A DNA stretch of 64,000 nucleotides from JAABPW01 sp037132275 (GTDB lineage: Bacteria; Verrucomicrobiota; Kiritimatiellia; CAIKKV01; CAITUY01). Position 1 is the stretch's first letter. Each line of letters begins with the position of its first letter. The position numbers and the translations under genes are program-made. This document shows positions 1 through 8,705 of the stretch, piece after piece. Location: positions 13,956 through 77,955 of the forward strand of contig JBAXPK010000002.1 in NCBI GenBank assembly GCA_037132275.1, written 5' to 3'. Below the pieces are notes generated by a model, which worked only from the letters and a program-made list of their open reading frames with translations, made no database searches and was not told the origin of the DNA.

Positions 1-353
1 GATTTTCCGCCGCAAGCGTTGCGGGGGCTTTCTTGTTGATACCCTTCCTGATGCATGGCGCAGGGGGCGGGGATGTCAAAATGCTCTTTGCCGCCGGGGC
101 GATTGCCGGATGCGGCAAATTATTCATGTTGCTCTGGATAATGTCGGTGGCAGGGGTGGTAATGGGGGTGATGATGCTGCTGCTTGGCTATGTGGATGGA
201 GCACGCCTCCAGCATACGTTTCGTTCCCTTTTTGACTGGCGTTATGACCGCGTTGCCGGGATTAAGTCGCTGCCCCCGAAAGAAGCAACTCGGGGAAGAA
301 TGCCTTTCAGTGTACCGATTGCCGTAGGATTGGTGACGGCGTTGGTGTGGTAA
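1..353 (+). CDS. tadV: Prepilin peptidase CpaA/TadV, 5' end off window
   Basis: Inner-membrane aspartic protease of the A24 family that removes the leader from Flp-type prepilins. The window opens inside the gene: the frame is open from base 3, so only about the last 116 residues are present. They contain the second catalytic motif, GxGD, as GGGD followed by VK (bases 63-74 encode GGGD), then a long hydrophobic stretch and a final PFSVPIAVG segment like the last membrane span of the family. The first catalytic aspartate must lie to the left of the window. The following TadE-like gene overlaps its stop codon, which places it in the tad operon. Identification rests on the motif plus context. 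Confidence 0.8.
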   Translation, partial: FSAASVAGAFLLIPFLMHGAGGGDVKMLFAAGAIAGCGKLFMLLWIMSVAGVVMGVMMLLLGYVDGARLQHTFRSLFDWRYDRVAGIKSLPPKEATRGRMPFSVPIAVGLVTALVW

Positions 354-994
354 GTAGCATGGTGTCTATAAATTCACGACATAATCTCCGTGTAACGGCT
401 GCCCAGGGAGCCGGCCACGGTTCTGTCATGCTTGAGTTTGTCATCGCGTTTCCTCTGGTTTTGACCCTGATTTTGGCCTGTATGCAGTTTGCCCACATAT
501 GGATGGGTAAGCAGGTAGTCCATTATGCTGCGTTTTGTGCGGCCCGTGCGGCTCTGGTCTGTGAAAAAGGAGAATACCAAAAGGCGGGTCAACAGGCGGC
601 CGAGCAGGTTTGCGCCTGGGTCGTCAACGGAATGACATTAGGCGAAGTGGATAAGCAGATTCCCGTTTGGGGCACAATTCCCGGTTCCGGCGGTGTGGCC
701 CGTAAAACCAGAACCACCGTTACAGAGGTCGACCAGTGGATGGTCAAGGCGAAGGTGGAACATGATTTTGCGCTCATCATGCCGATTGCCGGCCCGATGA
801 TCGGTTGGCTGGTAAATCCTTGGGAGACCGACGTGAGCGGGCTGCAATACCTCAAACAACGTGTTGATGATTCCGGGGATATCGGGTTGGGCGATTCGAT
901 TCAGTATGCCCATATTAAGTTTGTGGAAACCGTTTATCTTCCCAAGCCATATGTGACGCTTCCCAAGATGGGGATCCCGTCGGGGGGCTGGTAG
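347..994 (+). CDS. TadE-like pseudopilin
   Basis: Pilin-like membrane protein of the Tad secretion/pilus machine. Near the N terminus, GSVMLEFVIAFPLVLTLILA (about residues 25-44) has the TadE pattern: a glycine before the processing-like site, a glutamate a few residues on, then one membrane span. AAFCAARAA shortly after is the usual Ala/Arg-rich helix of TadE proteins. The rest is periplasmic and unrecognised. The GTG start at 347 overlaps the prepilin peptidase stop by 7 bases; ATG at 359 is an equally possible start. Second of three TadE/G-type genes here counting from the left edge as a pseudopilin block, all transcribed together. Confidence 0.8.
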   Translation: MVSSMVSINSRHNLRVTAAQGAGHGSVMLEFVIAFPLVLTLILACMQFAHIWMGKQVVHYAAFCAARAALVCEKGEYQKAGQQAAEQVCAWVVNGMTLGEVDKQIPVWGTIPGSGGVARKTRTTVTEVDQWMVKAKVEHDFALIMPIAGPMIGWLVNPWETDVSGLQYLKQRVDDSGDIGLGDSIQYAHIKFVETVYLPKPYVTLPKMGIPSGGW

Positions 995-1036
995 GGGCGC
1001 GGGGAAGATGTGAAACGTAAGATGTGAGCTGATAAG

Positions 1037-2590
1037 ATGTTTACGGCAGCTAATAAATTTGCGATTCGATTGTGGAAAGATGAGAGCGGCGTGGTGCTTG
1101 CCCTCACCATGATCGTTTTCCTAACCCTTTTCATCATGGCTTTGGCGATTTATGCCGTGGGGGATACTGTCCGCCTGCGCATTGAGGTGCAGAACGCCGC
1201 CGATTCCGCCGCCTACTCCGCCGCCATTGTTCAGGCGGATTGCAACAGCCGGGTTGCCGCCTTGAACCGGGCCATGTCGTGGACCTATGTCCAGATGGGG
1301 CGGATGGAAATGGATTACATCGTGGATAAATGGCTGAAGTTGACGTTGGATAAATGGGATCAGGATAATACCGAGATGCAGCTCTACAATATGCCCAGTC
1401 CGTGCAATAACGGGACGCCTTGGTATGGGACGGGGAAAGGGGTATTTGTGGGCAACGGGGCCAGCCACAAGCGGATTCTACTGAACAAGCATCACTGGGA
1501 AACGACCGACAGCATCAAGCAGGCGCGCCAGAATGCCGCCGCCGCCGGCAAGAGTTACAATGCCCTGGCCACCCCGATCGATAACTGCCGCACGACCATC
1601 AAGGACATCAATGCGAAGGAGCAGGAATTGATTCAGAAGCTTCCCAACCGTGTGGAAAAGGTGGTCGAGCGCATTCTGAAGGGCAACATTTCTGAGACTT
1701 GGAATGACTCCTTTGCGGGCGGGGGCCAGATTATGTATGGGCTCAAACAGGAAAAACAGCCCTTGGACAATAATTTCAGGGTTCTTGAACTCGACGAGGA
1801 GAATGATTTCCTGCGGCACTCCAACTATATTCCCGATGTCGGGTCCGATGCGAAGGACGTATTCGGGCCGGGAGCGGATGTCTGGTTTGTAAAAGAGTAT
1901 GAGGGTGGCGGGCCGGGGCTTCAGCGGCAATACAAGCAACGGTCCAATGTCCTGATTTCTGAATGGGACTGGTGCAGTTCGATATGGGAGGAAGTGGATG
2001 GGGCCTGCGTGATTGTATCGGAAACCAGTGGAAGCAGTGATGTCAAGGGTGAGGATGGCCGGGACAATAACTACGTCACGGCCTTGGCTCAGCCACAGGT
2101 CTTGAAAGAAGTCTTCTTTGCCAAGGGAGGATCCCTTGTCGTTGGGGTCACCCGGCGTGTGAATAATCCACTCCAGTTCATGGTCGACGGTGGGCCGCTT
2201 GGCATTGTCCGCCCCTTCACCGTGAATGGAGGAAACCGATTCATGTGGACGGCCTCTGCGGCGATCGCTGGCTACAACAAAAAGCCGCCGGAAGACTGCC
2301 ATGGCGAGTATGAGGTTACTTATGAAAACAACAGCGGTAACAAGCTGTGGAACTTAAAAACCAGTGACTGGGATGCGGAACTCATTCCCCTGCACCGGGC
2401 CTGGGCCTTGGGCAAAAACCGGTTCTGGGACAAGGCGACCGCCGGCGAGATTTTGGAGGATGTCAAAGGCGGCCCCTGGAAGCCGTTGTATGGAGGGGGC
2501 GGTGCGCTGGGTAATCAGGGAGGCCCGAAGGGGATGAACGAAGGTGCCGTGATTGCCTATGGTGGCGCCGAGGGGTGGGTGGTGCATTGA
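1037..2590 (+). CDS. TadG-like pilus assembly protein, large periplasmic domain
   Basis: Putative Flp-pilus assembly protein of the TadG type. One membrane span (about residues 18-40, SGVVLALTMIVFLTLF) is followed by QNAADSAAYSAA, the alanine-rich signature at the start of the TadE/G-like domain. The remaining roughly 450 residues are expected in the periplasm; I recognise no domain there and see no von Willebrand MIDAS motif (DxSxS), which some TadG proteins carry. Rich in Gly, Trp and Asn. It sits between two smaller TadE-like genes and its end overlaps the next start, so all three are likely made together as minor pseudopilins. Confidence 0.7.
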   Translation: MFTAANKFAIRLWKDESGVVLALTMIVFLTLFIMALAIYAVGDTVRLRIEVQNAADSAAYSAAIVQADCNSRVAALNRAMSWTYVQMGRMEMDYIVDKWLKLTLDKWDQDNTEMQLYNMPSPCNNGTPWYGTGKGVFVGNGASHKRILLNKHHWETTDSIKQARQNAAAAGKSYNALATPIDNCRTTIKDINAKEQELIQKLPNRVEKVVERILKGNISETWNDSFAGGGQIMYGLKQEKQPLDNNFRVLELDEENDFLRHSNYIPDVGSDAKDVFGPGADVWFVKEYEGGGPGLQRQYKQRSNVLISEWDWCSSIWEEVDGACVIVSETSGSSDVKGEDGRDNNYVTALAQPQVLKEVFFAKGGSLVVGVTRRVNNPLQFMVDGGPLGIVRPFTVNGGNRFMWTASAAIAGYNKKPPEDCHGEYEVTYENNSGNKLWNLKTSDWDAELIPLHRAWALGKNRFWDKATAGEILEDVKGGPWKPLYGGGGALGNQGGPKGMNEGAVIAYGGAEGWVVH

Positions 2591-3243
2591 ACGCGACCAC
2601 AGACACAGGACGTTTCTCCGGCAAGAGCGGAACGATTCTGCTGGAAACCATTATTGCCATTCCTCTCTATATGATTCTTTTGGGTGGTATTATGTGGCTT
2701 GGAGACCTGATGGTGGCCCGGCAGAAACTGGTGATTGCAGACCGGTATGCGGTTTGGAATTACGGGTGCCGCTACAATCCCGGGGGATTCGATGCCGAAA
2801 CCATTCATCAGCGATTTTTCGACTCCAGCGAATACCGGAATCCATCTGAGGTCAAGACCGACAAAGAGGATTTTGACTGGTGCCTTGCCGCCTCCGGTGA
2901 AGTCAAGCTGAAGATGAAGATGCCGGATTGGACCCGTAGTATGTTTAATGCCAGAGCGATCATGGCCGATCAAACCATCTCTCCCGGCGCGCTTGATGAG
3001 GAGGTTGACTTGGTCGGACGCAGTTTGGGTGGAGGCCACCTCGTTTTAATGCGAACCAAGAGCGAATCCGAGCCAGGGTATATTCGTAACAAATATGGCG
3101 TGTCAGAGTCCGGCCAGGTGACGAAGTACCCCTGGACTGACATCTATAATGAAAAATGGCCGTTTGATTCGAAGGGTTCATTCTCCTCCGTGACACCGAA
3201 GGGGCATGAGCGGGACAGCCAGTATCAAACTTGGAGCAAGTGA
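2575..3243 (+). CDS. TadE-like pseudopilin
   Basis: Third pseudopilin-type gene of the Tad block. The N terminus has SGTILLETIIAIPLYMILLG (about residues 18-37): Ser-Gly, then Leu-Leu-Glu, then a membrane span with Pro, as in TadE proteins. The rest (about 180 residues) is periplasmic, with no domain I can name. GTG at 2575 lies inside the TadG-like gene; TTG at 2587 is an alternative start that would leave a shorter leader. The overlap with the preceding stop supports translational coupling. The family assignment is from the N-terminal pattern and position only. Confidence 0.7.
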   Translation: MGGALNATTDTGRFSGKSGTILLETIIAIPLYMILLGGIMWLGDLMVARQKLVIADRYAVWNYGCRYNPGGFDAETIHQRFFDSSEYRNPSEVKTDKEDFDWCLAASGEVKLKMKMPDWTRSMFNARAIMADQTISPGALDEEVDLVGRSLGGGHLVLMRTKSESEPGYIRNKYGVSESGQVTKYPWTDIYNEKWPFDSKGSFSSVTPKGHERDSQYQTWSK

Positions 3244-3645
3244 GTGTGGCTTGACACTATGACGGGAAGAATAATCATTATAGTGGCGGTGTGGGCGGCC
3301 TGCCTTCCATGTTTGGGCGGTTCGACAGGCTCACCGCAGGCGCCTTTGAGCGATGCCGGGCTTGTAGTGCCTTTGCCGGCGTTAGCGACGGTGGTGGCCA
3401 ATGATTTGTCCGGGAAAACCTGGCAGCAGTCGGGGACTCTTGGCGGGTCGCTTGAGGTCGCCTGCGGCGACATTCGCCAGTCGTTGCGTGCCGGTGGGTG
3501 GAAAATGGATAAAGTCATTGCGCTGGGAGAGGGGGCGCATCGCTCTGAGTTGACGCTTTGGCTTCGCCGCAATCACAGGATTTTGGTGATGGTTTGGGAA
3601 AAGGAGGCGGGCTTGTGCGGGTTTTCATGGGGAGAGGAGCGGTAA
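3244..3645 (+). CDS. Hypothetical exported protein in tad operon
   Basis: Small protein with an N-terminal hydrophobic stretch (GRIIIIVAVWAACLPCLGG) that looks like a signal peptide; the mature part is about 100 residues and ends with a Trp-rich segment. I do not recognise a family. GTG at 3244 directly follows the preceding stop and has GGAG at 3233-3236 at good spacing, favouring it over ATG 3259. Placed between TadE-like and CpaB genes, it is probably a pilus accessory protein. Codons around 3320-3340 coincide with a short sequence resembling a dispersed repeat (see findings), which may have extended the region just after the signal peptide. Confidence 0.5.
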   Translation: MWLDTMTGRIIIIVAVWAACLPCLGGSTGSPQAPLSDAGLVVPLPALATVVANDLSGKTWQQSGTLGGSLEVACGDIRQSLRAGGWKMDKVIALGEGAHRSELTLWLRRNHRILVMVWEKEAGLCGFSWGEER

Positions 3646-3731
3646 CGTTGCGAAACAGGACACGTTATTAATTTGGTTGTGAAACGGGAGTTATTTGATA
3701 AAAAAGCAATTGAAAGGAACCGTGACGAAGT

Positions 3732-4550
3732 ATGAAAAATTTCATTCCTCTGGTTTTAGCGGTGTTGTTGGGGTTGGCGGCGGTATTGGCGGTAGGGCGT
3801 CTATTGAAAGCCCGAAATCAGGCCAAGGAGCCGATCATAACCGTGGTGGCCGTGGCGCGTGACGTCGTGGCAGGCGACGTGCTGACTGCGGATTCGATTA
3901 TGAAAAAGCAGGTTCCGGTTTCCGCACGCCCTGCACAGGGCATCTCGTGGAATCGTTCCGAAATGGTGGTGGGTCAGAAAGCGATGCATTCGATTGCCCA
4001 GGGCGATTATGTTCTGCTGACGGACGTTGGTTTATCCCGCAGCATGGGTGATATTGTTGGTGAAGGAGAGTGGGCCGTGTCACTTTCCGTACCGCCTGGC
4101 GGGATTGCCCGCATTGTCCAGCCGGGAGATGAGGTCGCAGTGATCGGAACCTTCCCGATCACACGCCAGGTAAAATCGGCGGACTTGTCCCTCGCCCCGG
4201 AAAAAGGGAACTCGGAGATGGCCACAATGGTGCTTTTCCCGCGAGTTCGCGTGCTGGATGTCGGGGCGATGGCCAGCGCCCATGGTGCCGAGGATGCCGG
4301 GGGGGGCGAGATCATTCTGGCGCTTCCGCCCCAACAGGCACAAGTGTTGGTGGCTGCTCAACGGAGGGCCCTGTTAACGCTGGCCTTGCGACGTCCCGGC
4401 GATGAGGCGGCCATCAATCGGCTGGATGTCGGGATGGTGGATGAAGCGACGTTCGCCGCTATGTTGCAAGGTGTGGATTCGGTAAAGTTGCCCAAGATTC
4501 CCGGAGTCTTGAGCGTGGGTACGAAGGAAGCCAAGCCGCAGACGAAGTGA
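3732..4550 (+). CDS. cpaB: Flp pilus assembly protein CpaB/RcpC
   Basis: Periplasmic/inner-membrane protein that works with the CpaC secretin in the Tad pilus. One N-terminal membrane span (residues about 4-24), then a SAF domain (about 38-105, with VARDVVAGDVLTADSI and a VGQKAMHSIAQGD segment), then the RcpC/CpaB domain: LSVPPGGIARIVQPGDEVAVIG and a late ALPPQQAQVLVAAQ block. Length 272 residues is usual for the family. The ATG at 3732 has GAAAGGA at 3712-3718 upstream. Followed after 22 bases by the secretin gene, the standard cpaB-cpaC order. Confidence 0.9.
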   Translation: MKNFIPLVLAVLLGLAAVLAVGRLLKARNQAKEPIITVVAVARDVVAGDVLTADSIMKKQVPVSARPAQGISWNRSEMVVGQKAMHSIAQGDYVLLTDVGLSRSMGDIVGEGEWAVSLSVPPGGIARIVQPGDEVAVIGTFPITRQVKSADLSLAPEKGNSEMATMVLFPRVRVLDVGAMASAHGAEDAGGGEIILALPPQQAQVLVAAQRRALLTLALRRPGDEAAINRLDVGMVDEATFAAMLQGVDSVKLPKIPGVLSVGTKEAKPQTK

Positions 4551-4572
4551 TAATACCAAAGGAGAACGGGTT

Positions 4573-6117
4573 ATGAAGACAACAGTAAAAAGCATGGGGA
4601 TCGGTTGGGGAGTGGCGATCTTGATGTGGGTGGCTGGGACAGTGGCCGCCGTGGCCGCCGATGCCGAACAAGTGGGGGTGACGGTTGGCAAGATGGAACT
4701 TATCAACGTTGCGTTTCAGGTTCAGGGGTTTCGCGTGGCGGATCCTGCCATTGCCAAAGTGGAAACACTGGGTCCGCAGCAATTGCGTGTGATGGGTTTA
4801 AAGGCCGGCGCAACCGATCTTCAGGTGACGGGCGACGGGAATGTGTCGGCGCTCTACACAATTACCGTGGTGGAAAACATCAACGCCGTTTTGTCGGCGG
4901 TCAAGCGCGATCTTGACGCGGTGCCTGAGGTGGATATCTCCATCAACCTCGGTCGCGTGGTGATCAAGGGCGAAATCAGCAGTATCGAGCACTGGAATTA
5001 CCTGCAAAAGGTCATAGCCCTCTACAAAGGTTCCGTGGCTAATCTGGTGACGTTTCAGCCCACGCCGGAAGTGATGTTGGCGCTTAAGAAAGCTTTGGAG
5101 AAATCCGGATTTACCGTACTGACCGACGAGGCGGTCTCCTCCGCGCCAGGCACTCTGCGCGTCAAATTCACCGGCAACAATGTGATTCTTATGGGGCAAT
5201 TGTACAGCCAGAAGGACAAGGATCGCATTATGCAGATCGTCGAGGCCCAGAGTTGGCTGACCTTGAAGCCCATGGATGCCAGCAAGGGTGAAGACACCCG
5301 TGTCAGGGCGATCCTTGATTTGACTGTCGTTCCCACGATGTTGGAGATGGATGTCACCTTTGTGGGCGTTACGGATGAAGAGGAGCGGTCCATCGGCGTG
5401 AACCTGTTGAAGGCCGGGTTGTTACTCGTGGACTCGACGGCAACCGCATTCAAGGGGCAGTTCGGAGCCAATGACTCATCCGGTTTGAGTGGATCGTATG
5501 TGATTAATAGCGGCATGAAGGGCGCACTGAAGTTCTTTTCCGGCAGTGGGCCGGGGCGGTTTCAAACGGCCGGGCACTTGACGTTCAAGAACGACTCGCC
5601 GGAATGGCGTATGTTCAAGAGTGGTGGCACCCTGAAGGTGCGAATCGCCACCCGTGACACGGTCGGGTTGAGCGATATCAACTACGGCTTGATTATGAGG
5701 GTGAAGGGCGGCCTGCTTGACCCCAAAACCATGGTTGTGGATCTGGATCTTTCACTCAGCTATCCGGTTCCGGTCGGATCCGATTACGACTTGAAGGAGA
5801 ATAAGGTTGAGACGACGGTGAACTGTCCGGTTGGCCAAACCCTGGTTGTGGGCGGGATGAAGAGCCTGATTGAACAGTCCAGCAATGAGGGCGTGCCGTT
5901 CCTGCGCAGTGTGCCTGCGATTTCCTGGTTCTTCTCCGAGAAGAACAAGATGCTGCAGAACAACAAGGTGCTGATTTTGATCAGCCCGCAGATTGTCGGC
6001 GCCACGACGGCGTCGCGTCCTGTCTCGGAAGAGACTGCTCCGGCGCTCAAGGAATCCTCGACGCCGGTTGACGAGACGGAGAAAAAGAAACGTGGCCGCA
6101 GATTCTTCTTCTTTTAA
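4573..6117 (+). CDS. cpaC: Type II/III secretion-family secretin CpaC/RcpA
   Basis: Outer-membrane channel of the Tad pilus. Signal peptide about residues 1-29 (ending VAAVAADA). The N-terminal pilus-formation domain follows (about 30-100), then a BON-like segment with VVIKGEISSIEHW, and the secretin core (about 250-480) ending with NCPVGQTLVVGGM, VPFLRSVPAISWFF and KVLILISPQIV, the classic C-terminal secretin signature. The tail is lysine/arginine-rich and ends in four phenylalanines. Length is typical of CpaC. RBS AAAGGAGAA lies just upstream of ATG 4573. The next gene, the motor ATPase, starts 2 bases after its stop. Confidence 0.93.
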   Translation: MKTTVKSMGIGWGVAILMWVAGTVAAVAADAEQVGVTVGKMELINVAFQVQGFRVADPAIAKVETLGPQQLRVMGLKAGATDLQVTGDGNVSALYTITVVENINAVLSAVKRDLDAVPEVDISINLGRVVIKGEISSIEHWNYLQKVIALYKGSVANLVTFQPTPEVMLALKKALEKSGFTVLTDEAVSSAPGTLRVKFTGNNVILMGQLYSQKDKDRIMQIVEAQSWLTLKPMDASKGEDTRVRAILDLTVVPTMLEMDVTFVGVTDEEERSIGVNLLKAGLLLVDSTATAFKGQFGANDSSGLSGSYVINSGMKGALKFFSGSGPGRFQTAGHLTFKNDSPEWRMFKSGGTLKVRIATRDTVGLSDINYGLIMRVKGGLLDPKTMVVDLDLSLSYPVPVGSDYDLKENKVETTVNCPVGQTLVVGGMKSLIEQSSNEGVPFLRSVPAISWFFSEKNKMLQNNKVLILISPQIVGATTASRPVSEETAPALKESSTPVDETEKKKRGRRFFFF

Positions 6118-6119
6118 CC

Positions 6120-7799
6120 ATGCCGTTTCTCACCATTATATCGCCGGAGGCCGGATCCTCGGGGCGGGTTATCCCGCTCGATCCGGCCGTTAAGACGACC
6201 ATCGGGCGGGCGCAGGACAATCAGGTTGTCGTGTCCGACAACAAGGTGTCGCGTGCTCACCTTGTGCTGAACTGCGTGTCGGGCGTTTTCACGGCGACCG
6301 ATCAGAAGAGTACCTTCGGCACCTTGCTTAACGGGCAGAAACTGGAGGGGGCATCGCCCTTGAAAAATGGCGACACCCTAAAGGTGGGAGAGTATAGACT
6401 GGTGTTCAACTTCGATGATCCTGCGAAGTCGTCCTTGAATAAAACGCCCACGCCGGTGAATAAGGATGAGCCGAACGACATCGTGATGGATCCCGCCTTT
6501 ATGGGCATGGCCATGCTCTATACCGAAGAGATGATGGCCATGAAGAAACGGATCCATGAACAGGTGCTGTTGAAGCTTAACCTTCCGGAAATTGCCACCA
6601 AGCAGGTTGAGGATGAGGAATTGCGGGCCAAGTTGGAGACCGCGCTGGATCAGGTGTTGCGTGAGGTCCGGCATGAGTTGCCCCGTGATATCGCCATGGA
6701 TGTGTTGCGTCAGTCTCTGCTGGACGAGTTGATTGGCTATGGGCCCATGACGCCCATGCTGCGTGATCCGTCCGTGGATGAAGTCATGGTGAACGGACCC
6801 TCCCGGATTTTTATCGAGAGAAAGGGACGATTGTATGAGACCGGGGCAAAATTTTTCAATAACCGTCATCTGATCACCATCATTCAGCGCATTGTCGAAC
6901 CGCTGGGCCGTCATGTGGATGAGGCCAGCCCCATGGTAGATGCGCGTCTGCCCGACGGATCGCGCGTGAATGCGATTATTCCCCCGCTTGCGCTGGATGG
7001 CGCCTCGGTGACGATTCGCAAATTCGCCACCCGGAAACTCACCACCGATGACCTGATTGCGTTTGGCAGCATGACCCCGGAAATAGCGGTATTTTTGGAA
7101 GAGGCCGTCCGGGCCCGCCAGAACATGGTGGTGTCGGGCGGTACCGGGTCCGGCAAGACGACCCTGTTGAATGTGTTGTCACAGTTCATCCCCCGCGGGG
7201 AGCGGTTGGTGACGATTGAGGACTCGGCGGAATTGAAACTGAGTCATCGTAATATTGTCCGCCTGGAGTCCCGGCCGGCCAATATTGAGGGGCGAGGCCG
7301 GGTGGCGATCCGCGACTTGGTGATCAATGCCCTGCGTATGCGGCCGGATCGGATTGTGGTTGGAGAATGTCGTGGTCCCGAGGCGCTCGACATGTTGCAG
7401 GCGATGAACACCGGCCATGACGGATCTTTGACCACGGTTCATGCCAATAACCCTCGTGATTCCCTATCCCGACTGGAAAACATGGTCATGATGGCAGGTT
7501 ATGACCTGCCTTCATCAGCGATCCGGGAACAAATCGCGTCCGCCGTGAATATGATTGTCCAGCAGAACCGTCAGGTGGATGGAAGCCGGAAAATCGTGGC
7601 GATTTCCGAGGTGACCGGCCGTGAAGGCACGACGATTCTGTTGCAGGATATCTTTGTATTCGAGCAAAAGGGGTTTTCGCCCGAGGGAAAAGTACTCGGG
7701 CAGATGGTGGCTACGGGGAATATCCCGCGGTTTATCGAGGAACTTAAGCTGAAGGGTGATCTGCGCTTGGATATGAGTGTATTTGTCCCCAAGGCATGA
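6120..7799 (+). CDS. tadA: FHA domain-TadA/CpaF fusion, pilus motor ATPase
   Basis: Cytoplasmic secretion ATPase powering Flp pilus assembly, with an added N-terminal FHA (phosphothreonine-binding) domain. FHA about residues 18-100: TTIGRAQ, then SRAH, then LLNG, so the binding residues are present. A helical linker leads to the TadA/CpaF part: Walker A GGTGSGKTTLL near residue 340, the catalytic-glutamate motif RIVVGECRG near 412 and the His box TTVHANNPRDSL near 435. Standard CpaF lacks an FHA domain, so this is a fusion; no tadZ/cpaE gene lies in the visible cluster. TadB follows directly. The function call is secure; the regulatory role of the FHA part is inference. Confidence 0.92.
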   Translation: MPFLTIISPEAGSSGRVIPLDPAVKTTIGRAQDNQVVVSDNKVSRAHLVLNCVSGVFTATDQKSTFGTLLNGQKLEGASPLKNGDTLKVGEYRLVFNFDDPAKSSLNKTPTPVNKDEPNDIVMDPAFMGMAMLYTEEMMAMKKRIHEQVLLKLNLPEIATKQVEDEELRAKLETALDQVLREVRHELPRDIAMDVLRQSLLDELIGYGPMTPMLRDPSVDEVMVNGPSRIFIERKGRLYETGAKFFNNRHLITIIQRIVEPLGRHVDEASPMVDARLPDGSRVNAIIPPLALDGASVTIRKFATRKLTTDDLIAFGSMTPEIAVFLEEAVRARQNMVVSGGTGSGKTTLLNVLSQFIPRGERLVTIEDSAELKLSHRNIVRLESRPANIEGRGRVAIRDLVINALRMRPDRIVVGECRGPEALDMLQAMNTGHDGSLTTVHANNPRDSLSRLENMVMMAGYDLPSSAIREQIASAVNMIVQQNRQVDGSRKIVAISEVTGREGTTILLQDIFVFEQKGFSPEGKVLGQMVATGNIPRFIEELKLKGDLRLDMSVFVPKA

Positions 7800-7818
7800 T
7801 CGTGGAAGGAGCGTGTGT

Positions 7819-8697
7819 ATGTGGGATTTTCTGGCACTGGTGCTCGTATTTGCCGCAGTCACCTGGATCGTCTGGGTGGTAACGCCTATTCTGGCCCAGA
7901 TCGGGCTGGAGCGTACGGCGGGCCGTTACGTCAAAACTGACGGGAAACAACTGGGGCCGATCTACCGGTTCACCACGCCTGATCGGCTGGCCCAGGCACG
8001 CTGGTCGGCGGCGTTGCTGGGGGCAGGCATCATTACCGCCATCCTGATCGCCTTCAACGTTCTGAATCCCTACATCGTGGGCGGGGTCAGCCTTCTGGTC
8101 GGAATTTTTTGTTACCAGATTCCCCGGTGGTGGCTTCAACATTGCATCAACAGACGGCAGCGATTGTTTGATATGAAACTGACCGATCTGACGCTGGGGC
8201 TGGCCAATGGATTGCGCGCCGGCGCCGCGTTGCCCCAGAGCCTCGAAGTGGTGTCCCGTGATCTCGGCGGGCCAATGACGGAGGAGTTGACGCTTGTGCT
8301 GCATGAATACCGGTTGGGAATGGATCTTCCTGAAAGTTTGAACCGGTTGTGCGAACGCATGCCGGGCGAGGATCTGAGCCTGCTGGTGACCGCTATCCGT
8401 TTGACGATGCAGTCCGGCGGCAGTCTGGCCGAAGTGTTGGATCGGATTACAGACACGATTCGGGAACGGACGGATTTTCAGGAACGATTGCGAACCATGA
8501 CCGCCCAGGGGAGGTTTGAGGCCATCGCTATGGCCGCTGCACCGGCGGTGGCGTTTGTCATCTTGTTTTTTCTAGATCGGGAACTGATGCAACCCATGGT
8601 GGAAACCAAGATCGGTTGGTGTGCAATTGCCGCCGTAGCTCTTCTGGAGACCATCGGATTTATCATTATCAACAAAATTGTGACAATCGATGTGTAG
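7819..8697 (+). CDS. tadB: TadB, inner-membrane pilus platform protein
   Basis: One of the paired platform proteins that sit above the TadA motor. N-terminal membrane spans (residues about 3-25 and 60-100) lead to a T2SSF domain with LTLGLANGLRAGAALPQSLE and LTMQSGGSLAEVLDRIT, then two C-terminal spans. I choose ATG 7819 because GGAAGGAG at 7804-7811 is ideally spaced; an upstream in-frame ATG at 7777 would lie inside the tadA gene and has no such site. Followed after 8 bases by tadC, the normal order. Confidence 0.9.
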   Translation: MWDFLALVLVFAAVTWIVWVVTPILAQIGLERTAGRYVKTDGKQLGPIYRFTTPDRLAQARWSAALLGAGIITAILIAFNVLNPYIVGGVSLLVGIFCYQIPRWWLQHCINRRQRLFDMKLTDLTLGLANGLRAGAALPQSLEVVSRDLGGPMTEELTLVLHEYRLGMDLPESLNRLCERMPGEDLSLLVTAIRLTMQSGGSLAEVLDRITDTIRERTDFQERLRTMTAQGRFEAIAMAAAPAVAFVILFFLDRELMQPMVETKIGWCAIAAVALLETIGFIIINKIVTIDV

Positions 8698-8705
8698 GGG
8701 GATTT

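Noticed and set aside
1478..2302. 274-residue open frame on the minus strand
   Set aside because: Antisense to the TadG-like gene; no start site or family features.
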